Below the pieces are notes generated by a model. It ran no database searches and was not told the origin of the DNA. It saw only the letters and a list, made by a program, of their open reading frames with translations. The translations under genes and the position numbers were made by a program. From contig CAZVYX010000023.1 in NCBI GenBank assembly GCA_964631725.1, positions 1-64,000 on the forward strand: a stretch of 64,000 nucleotides of DNA. Reading direction: 5' to 3'. The stretch comes from GCA-2731375 sp964631725. Lineage in GTDB: Bacteria > Pseudomonadota > Alphaproteobacteria > GCA-2731375. Shown in pieces: positions 51,793 to 60,746 of the stretch; position 1 is the stretch's first letter; each line of letters starts with the position of its first letter.

Positions 51793-52503
51793 ATGACCGG
51801 CAAATTCAGCGTCAGCTGTTTCGGTTGTCAGGCGCGGCACACGACTGAATGGTGCGCCTTGGATGACGGGGAATTGAAACTGCTCGATCAGGTCAAGGTG
51901 CCGAAGATAGTCGAAGCCGGAGCCGCGCTGTTTCATCAAGGCGAAGAGAGCGATGGTATCTATTGCGTGAATTCCGGTCTGGTCGGTATCAGGCGCCTGG
52001 ATTCGGCCGGAAACTCCACTTTGTTGCGCCTTGCCGGGCCCGGGGAAACCATCGGCTACCGATCGTTTCTACTTCGGTCAACGCACCGCACAACGGCGGA
52101 AATCATGATGCCGAGCACGGTCTGTTTCATCCGGCGTCCGACGGTGCGCAACCTGCTGGAGCAGAACCCGAACCTGGGCCTGCAATTTCTGCATCACAAC
52201 GTCAGAGACGCCGCCGAATTCGAGGAGCGGCACTTCGAGACCGTTTCATTTACAGTTCGATCGAGGTTCTTGAATCTCCTGATGGTGCTTTATGAAAGAT
52301 TCGGGGGGCTGAACGAAGACGGCGAACCTGTATTGGAATTACCACTGTCGCGCCAGGACATCGCCGCCCTGATCGGTTCCACACCGGAAACCGTATCCCG
52401 CAGCATCTCCAAGGTACAGGACGAGGGATTGGCGAGCTTCAAGGGCCGGAAAGTTCTGCTGCGGGACATTGATGAACTGATGCGGCAGTTGCCGGCATCC
52501 TAG
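51793..52503 (+). CDS. FNR-type CRP-family transcription regulator
   Basis: A 236-residue regulator with a cNMP-binding-like sensor domain and a C-terminal HTH. Three N-terminal Cys (C9, C12, C21) and a later Cys in STVCFIRR could hold an oxygen-labile iron-sulfur cluster; the spacing C-x2-C-x8-C differs from E. coli FNR (x2, x5). The recognition helix ends ETVSR, the FNR-specific pattern. Start ATG 51793 has GGGGATAGG upstream. It is close to the cbb3 operon, an expected target of FNR/FixK regulators. The stop codon is the TAG of a palindromic element. Confidence 0.85.
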   Translation: MTGKFSVSCFGCQARHTTEWCALDDGELKLLDQVKVPKIVEAGAALFHQGEESDGIYCVNSGLVGIRRLDSAGNSTLLRLAGPGETIGYRSFLLRSTHRTTAEIMMPSTVCFIRRPTVRNLLEQNPNLGLQFLHHNVRDAAEFEERHFETVSFTVRSRFLNLLMVLYERFGGLNEDGEPVLELPLSRQDIAALIGSTPETVSRSISKVQDEGLASFKGRKVLLRDIDELMRQLPAS

Positions 52504-52552
52504 AGCAGCCCGCATTCAATTGGATTCAATTGAATGCGGAAAAGTTGCTCTA
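52501..52552. repeat. Palindromic element C (TAGAGCA type)
   Basis: The outer arms TAGAGCA (52501-52507) and TGCTCTA (52546-52552) are perfect inverted copies. The inner stem CCGCATTCAATT (52510-52521) pairs with AATTGAATGCGG (52528-52539), twelve perfect base pairs with a 6-base loop. The TAG is the stop codon of the FNR-type gene. Confidence 0.85.
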
Positions 52553-52567
52553 TTCTAAAGGTTTTAG

Positions 52568-52605
52568 CGCATGGGTTCGGGTTTGGTTAAACCCGACATG
52601 CGTTA
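52568..52605. repeat. Palindromic element D (GCATG / GGGTTT type), GNAT stop at its edge
   Basis: CGCATG (52568-52573) pairs with CATGCG (52597-52602), and CGGGTTT (52578-52584) with AAACCCG (52589-52595). The minus-strand stop codon of the acetyltransferase (TTA at 52603-52605) directly follows the outer arm. It may work as a terminator between convergent genes. Confidence 0.7.
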
Positions 52606-53067
52606 GGTTCCGGTCAAATCCAGGGTCATGAACATGCTGTGCGGATCGTCGGTGTAGGCGTCAAAAGGCGCGCAGGTCAGAAAACCATATCGGGCATAAA
52701 GGGCCTGGGCCGCGGCGAAGGCATCGCTGGAACCGGTTTCTAGACTCAAGCGTTGATAGGCGCGCTGCCGCGCCGCTTCGACAATGTGCCGAAGCATTCG
52801 GGCGGCCACCCCCCTGCCGCGATGGGCCTCGGCCGTATGCATGGACTTGATCTCGCCATGGGCCGCGTCAAGTTCCTTCAGCGCACCACAGCCCAACAGG
52901 TCACTGTCATCCCAAACCGTCCAGAAGGTAATCTCCGGCCTACGCAATGCGTCGAGATCGAGGGCATGTATGCTCTCCGCCGGAGAATTGTTCCCCATAT
53001 GCGCCAAATGCAGCCCCAGCAACGCGGCGATTTCGGGTCCTTGCAGATCATCCTCGCGGATCAGCAT
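52603..53067 (-). CDS. GNAT-family N-acetyltransferase
   Basis: A 154-residue GNAT protein. AEAHRGRGVAARMLRHIVEAAR is the acetyl-CoA pyrophosphate-binding loop, followed by LSLETGSSDAFAAAQALYARYGF. It overlaps ccoS by seven bases, as the last gene of the cbb3 operon, so it is probably translated with the oxidase assembly genes. The substrate is unknown and a role in the oxidase is only inferred from position. Confidence 0.86.
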   Translation of the reverse strand: MLIREDDLQGPEIAALLGLHLAHMGNNSPAESIHALDLDALRRPEITFWTVWDDSDLLGCGALKELDAAHGEIKSMHTAEAHRGRGVAARMLRHIVEAARQRAYQRLSLETGSSDAFAAAQALYARYGFLTCAPFDAYTDDPHSMFMTLDLTGT

Positions 53068-53210
53068 TCGGGATCTTCGTCGTGCAGAATTCGCTCCGCC
53101 GCGCCGTCGAGATCATCGAACTGGCCCGAACGCAGGGCCCAAAGAAAGGCGCCCAGGCCCAATAGGCCGAGAAACAGCGCCGCCGGGATAAGCACCAAGA
53201 GCGCCGTCAT
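53061..53210 (-). CDS. ccoS: Cbb3 oxidase assembly protein CcoS
   Basis: A short 49-residue gene: MTALLVLIPAALFLG begins a single membrane helix, followed by AFLWALRSGQFDDLDGAAERIL. This is the CcoS signature needed for cofactor insertion into cbb3 oxidase. ATG 53210 overlaps the ccoI stop by ATGA, and the stop overlaps the GNAT start. It is easily missed because of its size. Confidence 0.93.
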   Translation of the reverse strand: MTALLVLIPAALFLGLLGLGAFLWALRSGQFDDLDGAAERILHDEDPEC

Positions 53211-55402
53211 GACATCCGCCCGCCATGCAGGCGCAGGGCATTCAAGGTAACCAACAGGGATGATGACGACATGGCGATCGCGGCGAACAAGGGCGTCACC
53301 ACGCCGGCCAGGGCCAGGGGCACGGCAGCCAGGTTATAGGCCAACGCCAGGGAAAAGTTCTGCAGGATCAAGCGCCGGACACGCCGGGACAACCGCAGGG
53401 TCGTGGCGACCGGGGCCAAATGATCACCTTGGAAGACAAAATCCGCCGCCGCCTGGGCCACATCAGCGGCCTGTACCGGCGACAGGGAGGCATGCGCCGC
53501 GGCCAGTGCGGGGGCATCGTTCAAGCCATCGCCGATCATCGCCACCTTGCGGCCATTCTCCGCCAGCCGCCGCAGATAGGCTACTTTTTCGTCCGGCCGG
53601 CAATCCGCCTTCCATTGCGCGATCCCGAGCTGCGCCGCCAACGGCTCGACCACCGCCGTCCGGTCGCCGGAGACGATTTCCACCCGCCAGCCGGCCTTTT
53701 GCAGATCCTTGAGGACCTCGGCGGCATCCGCCTTGAGCTGATCGCGAAAAGCAAAACGGACCGGCGCCTCGCCCGGTTGACGAAACCACAGCTCGCTGTT
53801 GCCGTCGCCTGGGCCGACATCGGCAATGCCGCACCATTCACGATTGCCCAGCCGCAAGTCGCCCAGTTCCAGGCCCATGCCGGGATGCTCCCGTGCTTCG
53901 GTTTGCACCGCGACGGGCCCGGCCGCGCGCACCAGGGCCTGACACAACGGATGGCGGCTGCCGACCGCCAGGCCGGCGGCCCGGGCCAGGGACGGCGCAT
54001 CAATGTCGCCGCCGTTGACCAATTCCGGTCGGCCATGGGTCAAGGTGCCTGTCTTGTCGAACACCAATGTATCCACCTCGGCCAGACGCTCGAAACCGTC
54101 ACCGGCCTTGACCAGAACGCCCCGGCGCATGGCCAGGCCCGAGGCCACGACCTGCACCACCGGCACGGCCAGGCCAAGGGCACAGGGGCAGGTAATGATC
54201 AGCACGGCGACGGCAATCAACAGCGCCGGCTGCCAGGCAAGCCCGCCAAGCAGCCACCAGCCCAGGAAACCGCCCAATGCCAACAGATGCACCGCCGGGG
54301 CGTATATTCGCGCGGCCCGGTCGGCCAGACGGACATAGGCCGCCTTGCCTTGCTCCGCCGCCGCCGTCAGGCGCACGATCTCAGCCAGCAGCGTATCGTC
54401 GCCAGCCGCGGCAACTTCAACTTCCAACGGATGATTGAGATTCATCGTGCCCGCATGGACCCAGTCCCCCACCTTGACCCCGCGCGGTTCGCTTTCGCCG
54501 CTGATCAGGCTGGCATCAACCTCGGCCTGACCAAGGCTAACCAGGCCATCCACCGGCACCCGGTCACCGGGCGCTACGCGCACGGTCATCCCGGCCCGGA
54601 CAGCGCCGATCGGCAGGGCCCGAAGACCGCCATCAGCCTCCACCACCTGGGCCGCCACCGCGCCCAGCAGCAATAGCTGTTCCGCCGCCGAACGCGCCTT
54701 GCTCCGCGCCCTGCGATCCAGATAACGGCCGATCAACAGGAAGAACAACAGACCGACGCAGGCGTCGAAATAGGCATGCTGTCCATGGTTGACGGTTTCA
54801 TAAAGGGATGTCGCCGCCGCCAGCAATACCGCCAGCGAGATTGGCAGATCCATGTTCATCATGCCCCCGCGCAGCGCCGCCAGGGCCGAGCGGAAGAACG
54901 GCCGCCCCGCATAAGCCACCGCCGGCAGCGCGATCAGGGCCGAGATCCAATGCAACAGGTCGCGCAAGGCCGGGCCCATGTCGCCGGATGCCGCGCCAGC
55001 CCAGACGGCAACCGACAGCAACATCACGTTGGCGGCAGCAAAACCCGCCACCGCCATGGCCCGCAACAAGGCACGGTCCTCGGCCGCGGCCTCGGTCGCC
55101 AGCAGGTCCGGATCGTAGGGCACCAGGCGATAGCCCAGTTCCGACACAGCGGTCAGCAAATCCTCCGCCCTGGCCTGATCATCCCGCCAGTGCAGGGCCA
55201 GGCGCCGGGTCGTCAGATTGACCCGGGCCGACGTTACCGCCGCCTCCGCCTTCAGGGCATCTTCGATGCGCCGGACGCAGCCGCCGCAATGGAGGTTCTC
55301 CACCGCCAGATTAAGGGAGGAAATGCCGGCATCGTCGGTCCGGACATAGGCCTCCGCGTCCACGCCGGCCTGGGCTTCGATGTCTGGCGCTATTTCAGCC
55401 AC
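53207..55402 (-). CDS. ccoI: Copper-transporting P1B ATPase CcoI (FixI)
   Basis: A 731-residue P-type ATPase that delivers copper for cbb3 oxidase assembly. It has an N-terminal heavy-metal domain CGGC (Cys39, Cys42), the membrane CPC motif (ITCPCALG), the phosphorylation site DKTGTLTHG, SRHPL of the nucleotide domain and GDGLNDAPAL. It overlaps ccoH by 13 bases upstream and ccoS by four bases downstream. Confidence 0.96.
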   Translation of the reverse strand: MAEIAPDIEAQAGVDAEAYVRTDDAGISSLNLAVENLHCGGCVRRIEDALKAEAAVTSARVNLTTRRLALHWRDDQARAEDLLTAVSELGYRLVPYDPDLLATEAAAEDRALLRAMAVAGFAAANVMLLSVAVWAGAASGDMGPALRDLLHWISALIALPAVAYAGRPFFRSALAALRGGMMNMDLPISLAVLLAAATSLYETVNHGQHAYFDACVGLLFFLLIGRYLDRRARSKARSAAEQLLLLGAVAAQVVEADGGLRALPIGAVRAGMTVRVAPGDRVPVDGLVSLGQAEVDASLISGESEPRGVKVGDWVHAGTMNLNHPLEVEVAAAGDDTLLAEIVRLTAAAEQGKAAYVRLADRAARIYAPAVHLLALGGFLGWWLLGGLAWQPALLIAVAVLIITCPCALGLAVPVVQVVASGLAMRRGVLVKAGDGFERLAEVDTLVFDKTGTLTHGRPELVNGGDIDAPSLARAAGLAVGSRHPLCQALVRAAGPVAVQTEAREHPGMGLELGDLRLGNREWCGIADVGPGDGNSELWFRQPGEAPVRFAFRDQLKADAAEVLKDLQKAGWRVEIVSGDRTAVVEPLAAQLGIAQWKADCRPDEKVAYLRRLAENGRKVAMIGDGLNDAPALAAAHASLSPVQAADVAQAAADFVFQGDHLAPVATTLRLSRRVRRLILQNFSLALAYNLAAVPLALAGVVTPLFAAIAMSSSSLLVTLNALRLHGGRMS

Positions 55403-55875
55403 AACCGCTTCTCCCAGCGATAATTGCCCGCATCACCGGCCAAATCCGCATCCCTGGCGGACAGCCGCAAATCCCATTGTCCCAGCGCCTTCGGCTTCGC
55501 CATTGCGCGGTAGCCGCCATCGCCCGTGGCCTGGAAGTCCAGGACCAGATCACTACCCTGGTGGGTCGGCCGGCGCAATTCCCCCGACAGCGCCACATCA
55601 TTCAGTGGGCGGCCATCGGCATCCCTGACCCGCACTTCCAAAACGACGACTTGGCCTTCAGTCAACCGCCGGGCGCTGGCGCTGACCTGCCAGCCGGCGT
55701 CTCGCTGCGCCCGGTCCTGGGCCAGGGTACGGTTGAAATTCAATCCCTTTACATAGGCGTTTTCGGTCGAAAGGCCGCTGAAACTATTCAAGGCGTAAAA
55801 TATGAACACGCCATTGACCAAAACGATCAGGGCAAAGAAGCCCAACAGCATTGCGAGAACCTTGCGCCCGGTCAT
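55390..55875 (-). CDS. ccoH: Cbb3 oxidase accessory protein CcoH (FixH)
   Basis: A 161-residue protein with one N-terminal membrane helix (LAMLLGFFALIVLVNGVFIF) and a periplasmic FixH domain (YVKGLNFNRTLAQDRAQRD, GWQV). FixH family members support assembly of the oxidase. It starts inside the end of ccoG (ATGA overlap at 55872-55875). Confidence 0.93.
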   Translation of the reverse strand: MTGRKVLAMLLGFFALIVLVNGVFIFYALNSFSGLSTENAYVKGLNFNRTLAQDRAQRDAGWQVSASARRLTEGQVVVLEVRVRDADGRPLNDVALSGELRRPTHQGSDLVLDFQATGDGGYRAMAKPKALGQWDLRLSARDADLAGDAGNYRWEKRLWLK

Positions 55876-57362
55876 TGCTTCGGCCCCCGAAAGACAGTGT
55901 CGTTCTCGGCCAGCTTGCCATCGGCCTGGTCCAGGATTCGCAGGCGAATGTCCGTGGTTTCGCCCTTCAGATTGCTCTTGGTAGTGGAAATCAGCACTCG
56001 GAACGAGGCCAGGCGGTCCGCCTTGACCGTAAACACCGGTTTGCCGTCATTGCGGCCGATCACCTTGATCCTGGCGCCCGGCAAGCCGTCAATTGTCAGG
56101 CGGTAATGGCGGGTCTGGTGGATCTTGTTGAGAATTTTCAATGTATAACCGTTGCGGATATCGCCATTCGACAGCGACACGAACAACGGATTGCGGTCCC
56201 GCTGCACGTTCAATTCCAGACTCGGTCGGCTAACCAGCGCCGCCAGCATGATAATCCCCACGACAGCAATCAAAACCCCGTATAGCAAGGTCCGCGGGCG
56301 CATCAGGCGCAACTGGCCCCGCTGCAATGCGCCGCCCTTGTCCAGGTTCGCCAGAGTGTTGTAGCCGATCAGCCCGCGTGGCTTGCCGATCTTGTCCATG
56401 ATACCGTTGCAGGCATCGATGCAAAGCGCGCAGGAAATGCATTCCAACTGCATGCCGTCACGGATATCGATACCCATGGGGCAGACCACGACGCATTGAT
56501 TGCAGTTGACACAATCGCCCAGACCCAAGCGGCGCTGGCCCCTGCCCCTGGGCTCGCCCCGGTTCCCTTGATAGGAAATGATCAGGGATTCCTCATCTAT
56601 CATGGCGGATTGGATACGCGGCCAGGGACACATGTAGGTGCAGACCTGCTCCCGTGCCAAAGCACCCAGTACATAGGTCGTCGCGGTCAGAACGGCGACC
56701 GTGATGTAGGCGATTTCCGCCGCCTGCAAGGTCAACAGATCCACCAGCAAGGTTGGCGCGTCGGCGAAATAAAACACCCAGGCGCCCCCTGTCAGAGCGG
56801 CAATGATCAACCAGATGACATGTTTGACAATCCGCTTTACGGTTTTCGACAGGCCCCAGCGCGCCTTTTCCAGACGGATGCGGGCATTACGGTCGCCTTC
56901 GATGAAGCGCTCGATGATCAGGAACAGATCGACCCAGACCGTTTGTGGACAGGCATAGCCGCACCAGACCCGGCCGGCGACCGATGTGAAGAGGAACAGC
57001 GCCAAGGCGGCGATCACCAGAATTCCAGTGATATAATAGACCTCCTGCGGCCAGATCTCGATGAAGAAGAAGTAGAACCGCCGCGCCGGTATGTCGATCA
57101 GGATGGCCTGGCCGGGCGCCTCGGGTCCCCGGTCCCAGCGCAGCCAGGGGGTGAGATAGTAGATCGCCAGGGTGACGCCCATGACGGCCCATTTCAGGCT
57201 GCGGAAAGTGCCCCGCACCCGACGCGGAAAAATCTTTTCCCGCTTCTTATAGAGCGCGCCGGCAACGCGCGTGTTCAGCGCCTTGACGTCAACCGTCTCG
57301 ACACTCTCGATATCGCCGAGCGGTTCAGCCCTTTCCGATGGCTTTTGCGTTGCCGTTTCCAC
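55872..57362 (-). CDS. ccoG: Cbb3 oxidase accessory iron-sulfur protein CcoG (FixG)
   Basis: A 496-residue membrane protein with several helices, two ferredoxin-type cluster motifs (CVNCNQCVVVCPMG and CISCALCIDACNG) and a C-terminal periplasmic Ig-like domain. CcoG is implicated in copper reduction for oxidase maturation. It lies 21 bases downstream of ccoP and four-base-overlaps ccoH. Confidence 0.95.
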   Translation of the reverse strand: METATQKPSERAEPLGDIESVETVDVKALNTRVAGALYKKREKIFPRRVRGTFRSLKWAVMGVTLAIYYLTPWLRWDRGPEAPGQAILIDIPARRFYFFFIEIWPQEVYYITGILVIAALALFLFTSVAGRVWCGYACPQTVWVDLFLIIERFIEGDRNARIRLEKARWGLSKTVKRIVKHVIWLIIAALTGGAWVFYFADAPTLLVDLLTLQAAEIAYITVAVLTATTYVLGALAREQVCTYMCPWPRIQSAMIDEESLIISYQGNRGEPRGRGQRRLGLGDCVNCNQCVVVCPMGIDIRDGMQLECISCALCIDACNGIMDKIGKPRGLIGYNTLANLDKGGALQRGQLRLMRPRTLLYGVLIAVVGIIMLAALVSRPSLELNVQRDRNPLFVSLSNGDIRNGYTLKILNKIHQTRHYRLTIDGLPGARIKVIGRNDGKPVFTVKADRLASFRVLISTTKSNLKGETTDIRLRILDQADGKLAENDTVFRGPKQ

Positions 57363-57383
57363 GGCTCACCCCATTTATTGCCG

Positions 57384-58253
57384 TTAGCTGCCGCCGCCCA
57401 GGGAATGGATGTAGACGGCGAGCTGCTTGACCGTGACGCTATCCAGACGATCGAACCAGGCCGGCATCATGCCCGCGCGGCTGTTGGTGATCACATCCAC
57501 CACCGTTGGTTTGCCACCGCTGTGCAGCCAGATATCGTCGCTCAACTTCGGCGCACCCAGTTCCTGGTTACCCTGGCCGCCCTCGCCATGGCAATCGATA
57601 CATTGTTCCTTGTACAACGCCTTGCCGGGCAGGGTATCCGCCAGGCCGGGATCCCGCGACAAGGCAACAACGTAATCGGAGACTTCGTCAACCTGCTGCG
57701 GGGTGAGGAGTTCGTCGCGGCCGAAGGCCGGCATCTCGTTGGCGCGGGTTTCATCATGTTCGGCACGAATACCATATTGAATGGTGGCGTGGATCTGTTC
57801 CACCGTGCCGCCCCATAGCCAATCGTCATCGTTCAGATTGGGGTAGCCGCTGGCGCCGGAGGCGCCCGATCCATGGCACTGGGAACAATTCACGGCATAG
57901 GCGGAGCGCCCGCCGGCCAGGGCGAATTCCAACAGTTCCGGATCGGCCTTGATATCCGCCAGACTGGCTTTTGCCGTGCGGGCAATCAAGTCCGCCTGTC
58001 CCGCCTTGACGGCGGCAATCTGGTCGGAAAGCTGGGCCCGTTGCGAATGGCCCAGCAGGCCGCGGGTATAGTCCGAAACCAATGGCCAGGCCGGCATGGC
58101 GATCCAATAACCGACGGCCCAGAGAATCGTGGCATAGAACGTCCAGACCCACCAACGGGGCAGCGGAGAATTCAGTTCGCGGATACCGTCCCAGTCATGG
58201 CCGGTGGTTTCCACACCGGTGACATCATCGATTTGTTTATCGCCTGTACTCAT
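57384..58253 (-). CDS. ccoP: Cbb3 oxidase diheme subunit CcoP (FixP)
   Basis: A 289-residue membrane-anchored cytochrome c. Two heme sites are visible: CSQCH at residues 123-127 and CIDCH at 218-222. The N-terminal helix WWVWTFYATILWAVGYWI anchors it; it passes electrons to the CcoO heme. Four bases separate it from ccoQ. Confidence 0.96.
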   Translation of the reverse strand: MSTGDKQIDDVTGVETTGHDWDGIRELNSPLPRWWVWTFYATILWAVGYWIAMPAWPLVSDYTRGLLGHSQRAQLSDQIAAVKAGQADLIARTAKASLADIKADPELLEFALAGGRSAYAVNCSQCHGSGASGASGYPNLNDDDWLWGGTVEQIHATIQYGIRAEHDETRANEMPAFGRDELLTPQQVDEVSDYVVALSRDPGLADTLPGKALYKEQCIDCHGEGGQGNQELGAPKLSDDIWLHSGGKPTVVDVITNSRAGMMPAWFDRLDSVTVKQLAVYIHSLGGGS

Positions 58254-58257
58254 GGGA

Positions 58258-58407
58258 TCAATCCTCCCGCAACGGAATCTTGGCCGCGTCGTCGAAACGC
58301 CGACGGTTGCCCGGCCACAGGGCGTAGACCAGAACGCCCAGGAACAGCAGCATCAGATAAACCAGGCCATAGGTCTGGGCGAATTCATAAGCTTCCGTAT
58401 AAGTCAT
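58258..58407 (-). CDS. ccoQ: Cbb3 oxidase small subunit CcoQ (FixQ)
   Basis: A 49-residue subunit with one membrane helix. It begins MTYTEAYEFAQTYGLVYLML, and the WPGNRRRFDDAA tail is diagnostic of CcoQ. The gene is too short for routine detection, but its place between ccoO and ccoP and the tail leave little doubt. It stabilises the CcoNOP complex. Confidence 0.93.
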   Translation of the reverse strand: MTYTEAYEFAQTYGLVYLMLLFLGVLVYALWPGNRRRFDDAAKIPLRED

Positions 58408-58422
58408 CGTCTTCCCCCTTCC

Positions 58423-59151
58423 CTATCGCAGGTTCTCGCCGTCGGCCTTGTAACTGCCGAAGTCGACCAAGGTGCCCAGCATCTGCATGTAGGCAATCAG
58501 AGCATCCAATTCGGAGATCATGTCCGGATTGCCATCAAAATCCCGCGCCTGCGCTTTCGGATAACGGGCCATCAGGGCGTCCAGATCGTCACTGTCGGGA
58601 TCAACCTGGGCCGCCAAATCCGCCGCCGCATTGGCGATCATTTCATCGCTATAAGGCACGCCGACGATCTGATTGACCCTTAAATGGTCCGCGATGTCGC
58701 TGGTATCCAATGCCGTCGTCGCCAGAAACGGATAGCCGGGCATGACGGATTCCGGTACCACGCCCCGCGGGTCGATCATATGGGCCGCATGCCATTCGTC
58801 GGAATAGCGCCCGCCGACACGGGCCAAATCCGGGCCCGTGCGTTTCGAGCCCCATTGGAAGGGATGGTCGTACATGCTTTCCGCCGCCAGGCTGTAGTGG
58901 CCGTAGCGTTCGGCCTCGTCACGCAAGGGACGGACCATCTGACTGTGGCAATTGTAGCAGCCTTCCCGGATATAGATGTCGCGCCCGGCCAGTTCCAGCG
59001 GCGTGTAGGGACGAACGCCCTCGACCTCCTCAATGGTGCTTTCCAAATAGAACAGGGGCGCCAATTCAACGATGCCGCCAATCGCCACGACGATCAGAAT
59101 GCCGATGGTGAGTACGATTGAGTTCTTCTCAAAAACCGCATGCTTGATCAT
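58423..59151 (-). CDS. ccoO: Cbb3 oxidase monoheme subunit CcoO (FixO)
   Basis: A 242-residue cytochrome c subunit with an N-terminal anchor helix (LTIGILIVVAIGGIVEL) and one heme-binding site CYNCH at residues 65-69 (GCYNCHSQMVRPL). It shares four bases with ccoN. It mediates electron transfer from CcoP to the CcoN catalytic subunit. Confidence 0.96.
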   Translation of the reverse strand: MIKHAVFEKNSIVLTIGILIVVAIGGIVELAPLFYLESTIEEVEGVRPYTPLELAGRDIYIREGCYNCHSQMVRPLRDEAERYGHYSLAAESMYDHPFQWGSKRTGPDLARVGGRYSDEWHAAHMIDPRGVVPESVMPGYPFLATTALDTSDIADHLRVNQIVGVPYSDEMIANAAADLAAQVDPDSDDLDALMARYPKAQARDFDGNPDMISELDALIAYMQMLGTLVDFGSYKADGENLR

Positions 59152-60746
59152 GATGCCGCTCCCACGCTGGAGGTCGACGCAATGGGCGCGGCTTCAATCC
59201 GCTGATCGCCACGCATGGTTCGCCATAAATTGTAGGCCATGACGAAAGATCCGAGCACAAACAGCAGGCCGCCCAGGGCACGGATGACATAGAAGGGATG
59301 CATCGCCTCAACCGTTTCGACGAAGGAATATTCCAGGAAGCCCAGATGGTCGTAGGCGCGCCACATCAGGCCCTGCAGGATGCCCGACACCCACATGGCC
59401 GTGATGTAGAGCACGATTCCCAGGGTGGAAATCCAGAAGTGCACGTTGACCAATGTCAGGGAATACAGCCGCTGCCGCCCCCACATGATCGGCACGACGT
59501 GATAGAGCGCTCCGAAGGAAACGAAGGCGACCCAGCCCAAGGCGCCGGAATGCACATGGCCGATGGTCCAGTCGGTATAGTGGCTCAAGGCGTTGACTTC
59601 CTTGATCGACATCAGCGGCCCTTCGAAGGTGCTCATGCCATAGAAGGCGACGGAAACAACCATCATCCGCAATACCGGATCGGTCCGCAGCTTGTCCCAG
59701 GCCCCCGACAGGGTCATCAGGCCATTGATCATGCCGCCCCAGGACGGCATCCACAGCATGATGGAAAAGGTCATGCCCAGGGTTTGCGACCATTCCGGCA
59801 GGGCGGTGTAGTGCAGATGATGCGGCCCGGCCCAGATGTAGAGAAAGATCAGCGACCAGAAATGCACGATGGACAGGCGGTAGGAATAGACCGGCCGCTC
59901 GGCCCGCTTTGGCACGTAGTAGTACATGATCGCCAGGAACCCGGCGGTCAGGAAAAAGCCGACGGCGTTATGGCCGTACCACCACTGGGTCAGGGCATCC
60001 TGCACCCCGCCCCAGACAACGTAGGAACGGGTCCCCGTCCAGCTAACCGGAATGGCCAGATTGTTGATGATATGCAGCATCGCCACGGTGACGATGAAAG
60101 CCAGATAAAACCAGTTGGCGACGTAGATATGCGGCTCCCGCCGCTTCCAAAGAGTGCCCAGGAAGACCAGCAGATAAACCACCCAGACCAGGGTCAGCCA
60201 CAGATCCACATACCACTCAGGCTCGGCATATTCTTTCGACTGGGTGACGCCCAGGACATAGCCCGTCGCCGCCATGACAATGAACAACTGATAGCCCCAA
60301 AACACGAACCACGGCGCCCAACCGCCGGCCAAACGGGCCTGACAGGTCCGCTGCACCACGTGGAACGAGGTCATCAGCAGGATGTTGCCGCCAAAGGCAA
60401 AGATCACGGCCGAGGTATGCAAGGGCCGCAAACGGCCAAAATTGGTCCAGGGCAGATCGAAATTCAATACGGGGAAGGCCAATTGCAGGGCGATGACCAA
60501 GCCAACCAGGAAACCGACGACACCCCAAAAGGTCGCGGCAATGGCTCCGGCCCTGATAATGCCGTCCTCATAGCCCTCAACATTGGCGACGTTGCCTTGC
60601 CTCTTGTGCACCAACACGATGCCGACAACGAAGAACAGCGCCATCAAGCCGGCATGAAAACTCATCACCGCATCGCTGGCCTGAAAGGCGAGCAAGAGCG
60701 TGGCCAGGGCGCCAAGCGCCAAGATCAACATGGACAGAATATACAT
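59148..60746 (-). CDS. ccoN: Cbb3 oxidase catalytic subunit CcoN (FixN)
   Basis: The heme-copper oxidase subunit I of C type, with about twelve membrane helices and high-affinity O2 reduction. Ligand histidines occur in GRLRPLHTSAVIFAF, WYGHNAVGFFLT, AGPHHLHYTALP and TIGHVHSGALGW. ATG 60746 (MYILSML) has GGGGAA upstream; an in-frame extension to 60791 is less likely. First gene of the operon. Confidence 0.96.
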   Translation of the reverse strand: MYILSMLILALGALATLLLAFQASDAVMSFHAGLMALFFVVGIVLVHKRQGNVANVEGYEDGIIRAGAIAATFWGVVGFLVGLVIALQLAFPVLNFDLPWTNFGRLRPLHTSAVIFAFGGNILLMTSFHVVQRTCQARLAGGWAPWFVFWGYQLFIVMAATGYVLGVTQSKEYAEPEWYVDLWLTLVWVVYLLVFLGTLWKRREPHIYVANWFYLAFIVTVAMLHIINNLAIPVSWTGTRSYVVWGGVQDALTQWWYGHNAVGFFLTAGFLAIMYYYVPKRAERPVYSYRLSIVHFWSLIFLYIWAGPHHLHYTALPEWSQTLGMTFSIMLWMPSWGGMINGLMTLSGAWDKLRTDPVLRMMVVSVAFYGMSTFEGPLMSIKEVNALSHYTDWTIGHVHSGALGWVAFVSFGALYHVVPIMWGRQRLYSLTLVNVHFWISTLGIVLYITAMWVSGILQGLMWRAYDHLGFLEYSFVETVEAMHPFYVIRALGGLLFVLGSFVMAYNLWRTMRGDQRIEAAPIASTSSVGAAS

